Source: Thunnus maccoyii
Taxonomy: Eukaryota; Chordata; Actinopteri; Scombriformes; Scombridae
Assembly: GCF_910596095.1 (NCBI RefSeq)
Contig: NC_056539.1
Span: 23,489,001-23,553,000 of the forward strand
DNA length: 64,000 nt
Direction of reading: 5' to 3'
The translations under genes and the position numbers were made by a program. Below the pieces are notes generated by a model. It did no database searches. It was not told the origin of the DNA and saw only the letters and a program-made list of their open reading frames with translations. Positions 59,454 through 64,000 of this stretch are shown here, piece after piece (the first letter of the stretch is position 1; the number at the start of each line of letters is the position of its first letter).

Positions 59454-61402
59454 ATAAGATATAACACCAGAAAAAAAACAGGTACAGGATTACAGTAACT
59501 GAAGTGGTGCTGGAAAATTATGTAACTTTGAAGATACTGAGAAAATAAAACAGGAACATTGTGAACATAACATCAGGGTTCAAGTGGTTGAGTCAGAGCA
59601 CAGCCAAGGCTTGTTCCCCTGCTCAGTTTAACATCAGCTACATTGAATAATGTGTCTTATCTTTACAGCGGACACATGGTGGAAAAGCTGCACTGCAATT
59701 ACAGTAAATAGTTCTATTGACTCCTCTGCAAACAATGGGTTGATACCTTGTTCACAATGACCAGAAGATAGCTGATTTGAATGACAACAACACACACCAA
59801 ATGGGAAGTTTCCCACCACCTCCAGCAGGTCCTGGGCGGGGAGGAGGGTAAATATTGATTGGACACCGTGTGTTGCTCTGGAGTCAGCCAGCAGATGTTT
59901 TTCTTTGGCAGGTTCCTCTACCCTGTTTATTTTAAATTGCTCCGTCATTCGCTCGAGGTCAAAGGCCTAAGGAGGATGGAGAGAGTGTTGTGAGAGGGGG
60001 AGAGAGAGCATAAAGGCGAATGAGAGAGAGAGAGAGGACAAGATGATTTTTCCTCTGGTCTCTGGGCCAAAGGGCAGTGGGGCTAATGAGGAAGGAGCAT
60101 GGAGTCATGTGCTGCTTGTTCACCCAGGGTTACTCCTCAGAGTTAAAGTTTAACTGCAGTTCAGTTTTCAAATTCCTTTGCTCTTTAACTAATGCAGTTA
60201 ACACACTTCCAGACTAATATTCAGTCCAGCATTTACAGAGGATCCTGTCAGTAGTCTCAAACTAAAGACAAATCAAAAGAGTTCTATCAGTTTTATATAT
60301 TTATGCTGTTTATCAAACACTTTCTTAAAAACTGCTTAAAGTGCACTCTTGCAGCGTTTTGTTTTATATCACAATTGGATGAATTATCATGTTAATTTCA
60401 TGTTTATTACACTAACAGAAGCCTCTTATGCTTTAGTGAGGAGATGATAAACAGTTCAGACAGTAAGTATTTGCTTCAGCACTTTCAATTTGAAATAAAA
60501 TGACAAGTCTCAGCTTTAATTTGAGTAGGTTTATCTCAATATTGAAAGAACTGTGTGCGGCATGTAGCCCTTTTAATAAAAAGTGCCCAAAGTTTAGGAG
60601 TAGAAGTAGAAATGACTGTAAATAGAAATGTGAATGTCTGCTAAACAGGGTATCACAACGCAGCAGGTCCAATAGCCCACAGGGTTTCAACTGGTAAAAC
60701 CTGTATGTACATATTACCAAAAGTATGTCTGTGTGTTTGTGTGTGTGTGTGTGTGTGATCTTAAAATATATCATATTCTGGAAGGTTTCCATTATCTACA
60801 AAAGCCTTTCACACAGCATGTGGAAAACGAAACTGACTTGACATTTAAAAAAGAAAAAATGTGCACCCCTTCATTATTCCTCGCTAATGTAAGCACACTT
60901 CAGTTTAGCTCGTACATACTTGTATTTCCTCCCTGACACCATGCATTGATTGACCCACAGGTGGAAACGTCTTTACAAACATTAATTCTAAAGGAGATCC
61001 AAAAGTTTCCAAAAATAGCAATATATGTCAGGCCGGTTTTGAGGAAATTATGATGCACAAGACATTTTATTTCCATTTTATGTGACGATGCATCCATGTT
61101 GGAATGTTTTGTGAAAGCATCATATACAGTGGCTCCAAAAAAGCGCTGGAAAAAGCAAGTAAAAAACATTTCAATAAACCTGAGCTGAAATTTTAAGGGA
61201 GGAACGAGGATTAAATTGGACGTGTGTGTTCATGTGGATGTAAACAGTGCGTGTGCAGTGTTCAGGTGAGTGCACTGAAGGTTTGTCTGCTACACTCTGA
61301 TGGCTGCGGACTCCTGACTGAGTTGAGAATGCACAGACTCCACAACAGTCGACTTCACGCTGAGAGCAGCTGCATTCCTGAGCTGCAGTTCAAAGAGCAA
61401 AG

Positions 61403-61403
<1 letters not shown>

Positions 61404-61446
<43 letters not shown>
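61404..61446. repeat. (CA)n microsatellite
   Basis: A CA run of about 43 bp. It generates spurious Thr-His and Cys-Val open frames on the two strands. Confidence 0.96.
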
Positions 61447-61451
<5 letters not shown>

Positions 61452-62399
61452 ACAAACACTCCCAGTTACATACCGCATATGTACTTACGCACATGGGCAC
61501 ATAATGCTCTGCAAAAAAAACATGCATTCAAACACATACAGTGACACTTTTGTAACTACGACAATACGTATACAAAAAACTCAAACATATTGTGCATTCG
61601 GACACAGACACAGCAGCTGCGACAGGAGTGCAAACATGAACACTCCTAGTCTAATCCCACACAACAAACCTGCAGAGAATCCAGGTGACGAAAACATGAG
61701 AGGACAGAAAGGTCAGCAGTCCGACCTCCTCAGAGGAAGATGGTCTTCACCCATATTGCACTTGTTATGACAGTAAACTGTAGGCTTTTTTTATTATGGC
61801 AAACTGATAACACCAAATTATTCTGCTATTGGTCATGAATGTGATTATTTGCTATGATTTTCTTTCACAAAAAAGACAATTTTTTAATGTCCAACCGAAT
61901 ACTGTATATTTTCATTTATTTCACACTTCTTACAGCCCTGTGTTCTCTAACTGTATAAGAGTTTTAGTTTACAGAATTCAAAGGTTAAATTAAGTTTGGA
62001 GCACAAGTACAACAACAACAAGGCAAACTTTGCTAGTTTGTTCTCATTTGGTTTAAAGAAAAGCTGCATTTCTAAATGAAAAATGAGCAAACAGACTTGT
62101 AGTAACTGGATGAACATTTCTGTGAGATCCTCACGGATCAAAAGATATTTTGTTAAAAGTTAGTTTTTATATGTATCTCTTTCATATGTTATTCAATTCA
62201 ATCAATAGGTAAATCAGTATAGTCTTTACCCTGAGGGAGTTTCCTTTCCGGCATTTAACCAATTCACTCTTGTTTAGTTTAACAACTTTAGTTTTGGTCA
62301 CAAGGCTTCATGTTGTGATTGGTCATGTGTGAAATGAAACTGTAGCCACTCACAGAGAGGCTGTCACACTTGGTTTTAAAATGTGTCTCGGTGATCTGA

Positions 62400-62745
62400 A
62401 CACACGTAGACAGTCGAGACACGTCACCGTTCACGCCTGTGTCTATCATGCGTCTCCAGGGTGTGAGCTGACCACTTGTGTTCAGATTTCGTTACCGCCT
62501 ACGTCACTTCCACAAGGAATTGAAAGAAACCTTCACACAGTTATTACGTCAGTCTGTCACCAGACAAGCGCAAGATTTGTTTCACACAGGCTAGCTAAGA
62601 AAACAAATATGTTTCAATAATTAATATACATGTACGGGCTATTTCAACTGTTGAGATTGACAGGACAAAGTCATTTGGCGTTGGCGCGCTGTCACCAAAA
62701 CAACCACCACGTCATTGATGACGTATTTTCCTGTTACGTCCTTGT
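62400..62745. promoter_or_regulatory. Candidate promoter or enhancer with clustered CRE half-sites
   Basis: Five copies of ACGTCA/TGACGT occur within about 300 bp (62421-62426, 62501-62506, 62546-62551, 62709-62714, 62719-62724). The last two form an inverted pair ACGTCA-TTGA-TGACGT, and a near-match TTACGTCC follows. An inverted CCAAT (ATTGG) lies about 80-100 bp upstream. CpG content is locally raised. This would fit a CREB/ATF-responsive element of a gene off the right edge. Confidence 0.4.
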
Positions 62746-63397
62746 CAGGGACACATCAGGACACACATTTACACTGCAAAAGATATGTTGTCATATGTGT
62801 CCCAGACCACCTCAGCAAATGGTTTGAGTGATCGGATCACAGTGCGTCTTGGTGGTCGTTTACACTTGTATTTATCGCTGTCCACTTGTGATCCAATCAT
62901 CCAAGATCCAAGTTTTAGACATGAAACAAACTTGTATAGACAATGTCTTGATATTAATCAAACTTGTTTCTTTGAAGAAATGCCCCTTTAACCACATTAT
63001 CCTGAAAGATTTGTATTCTTCTACCCAGTTAGTGTTCACTATTTTGCTATTAGAGCTATCAGAAAATAACACATGACAGTTAGATTTAAGATACTGTAGT
63101 TGTACTCTTTAAGCATGTTTTACAGCCGGATCTGTATATATTTAAAGTTTTACAAGGTGCCTTTTCATGAGTTAATATCAAACACTCTCCCGCATGCTCC
63201 GACCTCTGCTAGTACACATACACAGAGGCTTAAAGGAAAGCACTAATTCAACTTACAGCAGCTTAGCTTGGCCCCTGATAACCCCTTAACCAAACAAAAG
63301 GCCTATCCATGCACAATGAGTCTCGCTGTGACGGATGTGGGTTAAAGTTACCTTATGCTCACATTCAAAAAGCTGAATTAAGTTGAACCTCACTGGC

Positions 63398-63423
63398 AAA
63401 AAAAAAAAAAAAAAAAAAAAAAA
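63398..63423. repeat. Poly(A) tract
   Basis: An A26 homopolymer, possibly a retroposon tail, although no recognisable element body precedes it. Confidence 0.9.
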
Positions 63424-64000
63424 TTGCGTAACAGAAATCCTTCCCTGTCCTGACAACTTAACTCCTTGGAGCAAGACAAAATGTTGCTTTGAAGAACACA
63501 AGGACAAAATGTTTTGTCATTCAGGAGGAATTCCTGTACAACCATGTGATGAGCAAATAGTTTTTAGAAGCAGCAGTGAATACCTCCTCTGTGGGGTTTT
63601 TTTCCTGCGTTTGGAGGCTGTTATCGGAAACCTTGTTTGCAGGCTCTGATTGTTTATTTTGTCCTCCCCCTTTTTTCTTGGAGACCTTCACATGACAGTG
63701 CTGTTGGTATGACAGACAAAGCAGGCCACGAATTCCTCAGGAGCGCTGCCCACTGCCAAGGCAATGGATGAGTTATGCAGTATATTATGTTTAGGTTTGT
63801 AAAACAGAAGCCGTATGTACATGTTACAGTGCTTTTTGTTGATACTGTAAATCATTCACAGTCTTGCATAAAGAGACATTACACTGATTTTACACATGAG
63901 GGTCAGTGGTCTGTGAAAACAGCAACCCTGTCTCCTGTAATTGACTTTCATATTATAACAATTTTCAACAGCAAATATGTTTTGAACGGAAGTGTAATTA

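Larger units (their letters stand above)
51960..64000. other. 12-kb region without a supported gene
   Basis: I read all frames here and found no spliceable or single-exon protein that I recognise. Content is AT-rich DNA with old repeats: a LINE-tail-like stretch (54206-54330), hAT fragment (54960-55195), CA runs (55683-55711, 61404-61446), SINE (56820-56945), TTAA-type repeat (59265-59453) and poly(A) (63398-63423). Four patches look denser in motifs or GC (53570-53850, 55480-56160, 59740-60110, 62400-62745) and are treated as regulatory candidates. In human, NR2F6 follows USHBP1, so distal elements of such a neighbour would fit. Confidence 0.5.

Noticed and set aside
60433..60792. 119-codon minus-strand frame
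   Set aside because: Part of it is a microsatellite translation and the rest is AT-rich with no domain or splice-supported context.

Overview
The window is vertebrate nuclear DNA, almost certainly from a ray-finned (teleost) fish. All genes are split by GT-AG introns. The proteins rebuilt from the exons resemble vertebrate proteins remembered from human, and the repeats are types typical of teleosts: a Tc1-like transposon, hAT and TTAA-flanked miniature elements, tRNA-derived SINEs and long GT/CA microsatellites. No search could be run, so gene names rest on comparing spliced translations with remembered families.

Layout, left to right. (1) 1-2400: the 5' end of ano8 (anoctamin-8) on the minus strand, with exon 1 in a CpG island and the rest of the gene off the left edge. 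(2) 5427-22600: complete gtpbp3 (mitochondrial tRNA-modifying GTPase, MnmE family), plus strand, 11 coding exons, 519 aa; its introns hold nested hAT elements and a dead Tc1 element. (3) 28727-33879: plvap (fenestral and caveolar diaphragm protein), minus strand, 9 coding exons, about 430 aa. (4) 37243-40277: babam1 (MERIT40/NBA1, BRCA1-A and BRISC subunit), minus strand, 8 coding exons, 377 aa, with a probable 5'UTR exon near 42025-42170. (5) 43084-51594: ushbp1 (MCC family, harmonin-binding), plus strand, 14 coding exons, 702 aa. (6) 51960-64000: a 12-kb stretch with no supported gene, holding repeats and several candidate regulatory islands.

The gene set matches human 19p13.11 (USHBP1, BABAM1, ANO8, GTPBP3, PLVAP). 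ano8/gtpbp3 and babam1/ushbp1 are each divergently transcribed, as I recall from human. The genes do not form one pathway: they cover ER lipid or membrane tethering, mitochondrial tRNA wobble modification, endothelial diaphragms, DNA-damage ubiquitin signalling and a PDZ-interacting coiled-coil scaffold.

The most interesting observation is in babam1. A 350-bp hAT-type miniature element with a near-perfect 8-bp target duplication sits inside the 5'UTR, between an excellent splice acceptor and the start codon. The element carries upstream ATGs, but its own terminal repeat also supplies a new splice acceptor that would remove nearly all of it. That predicts an escape from translational repression by transposon-provided splicing.
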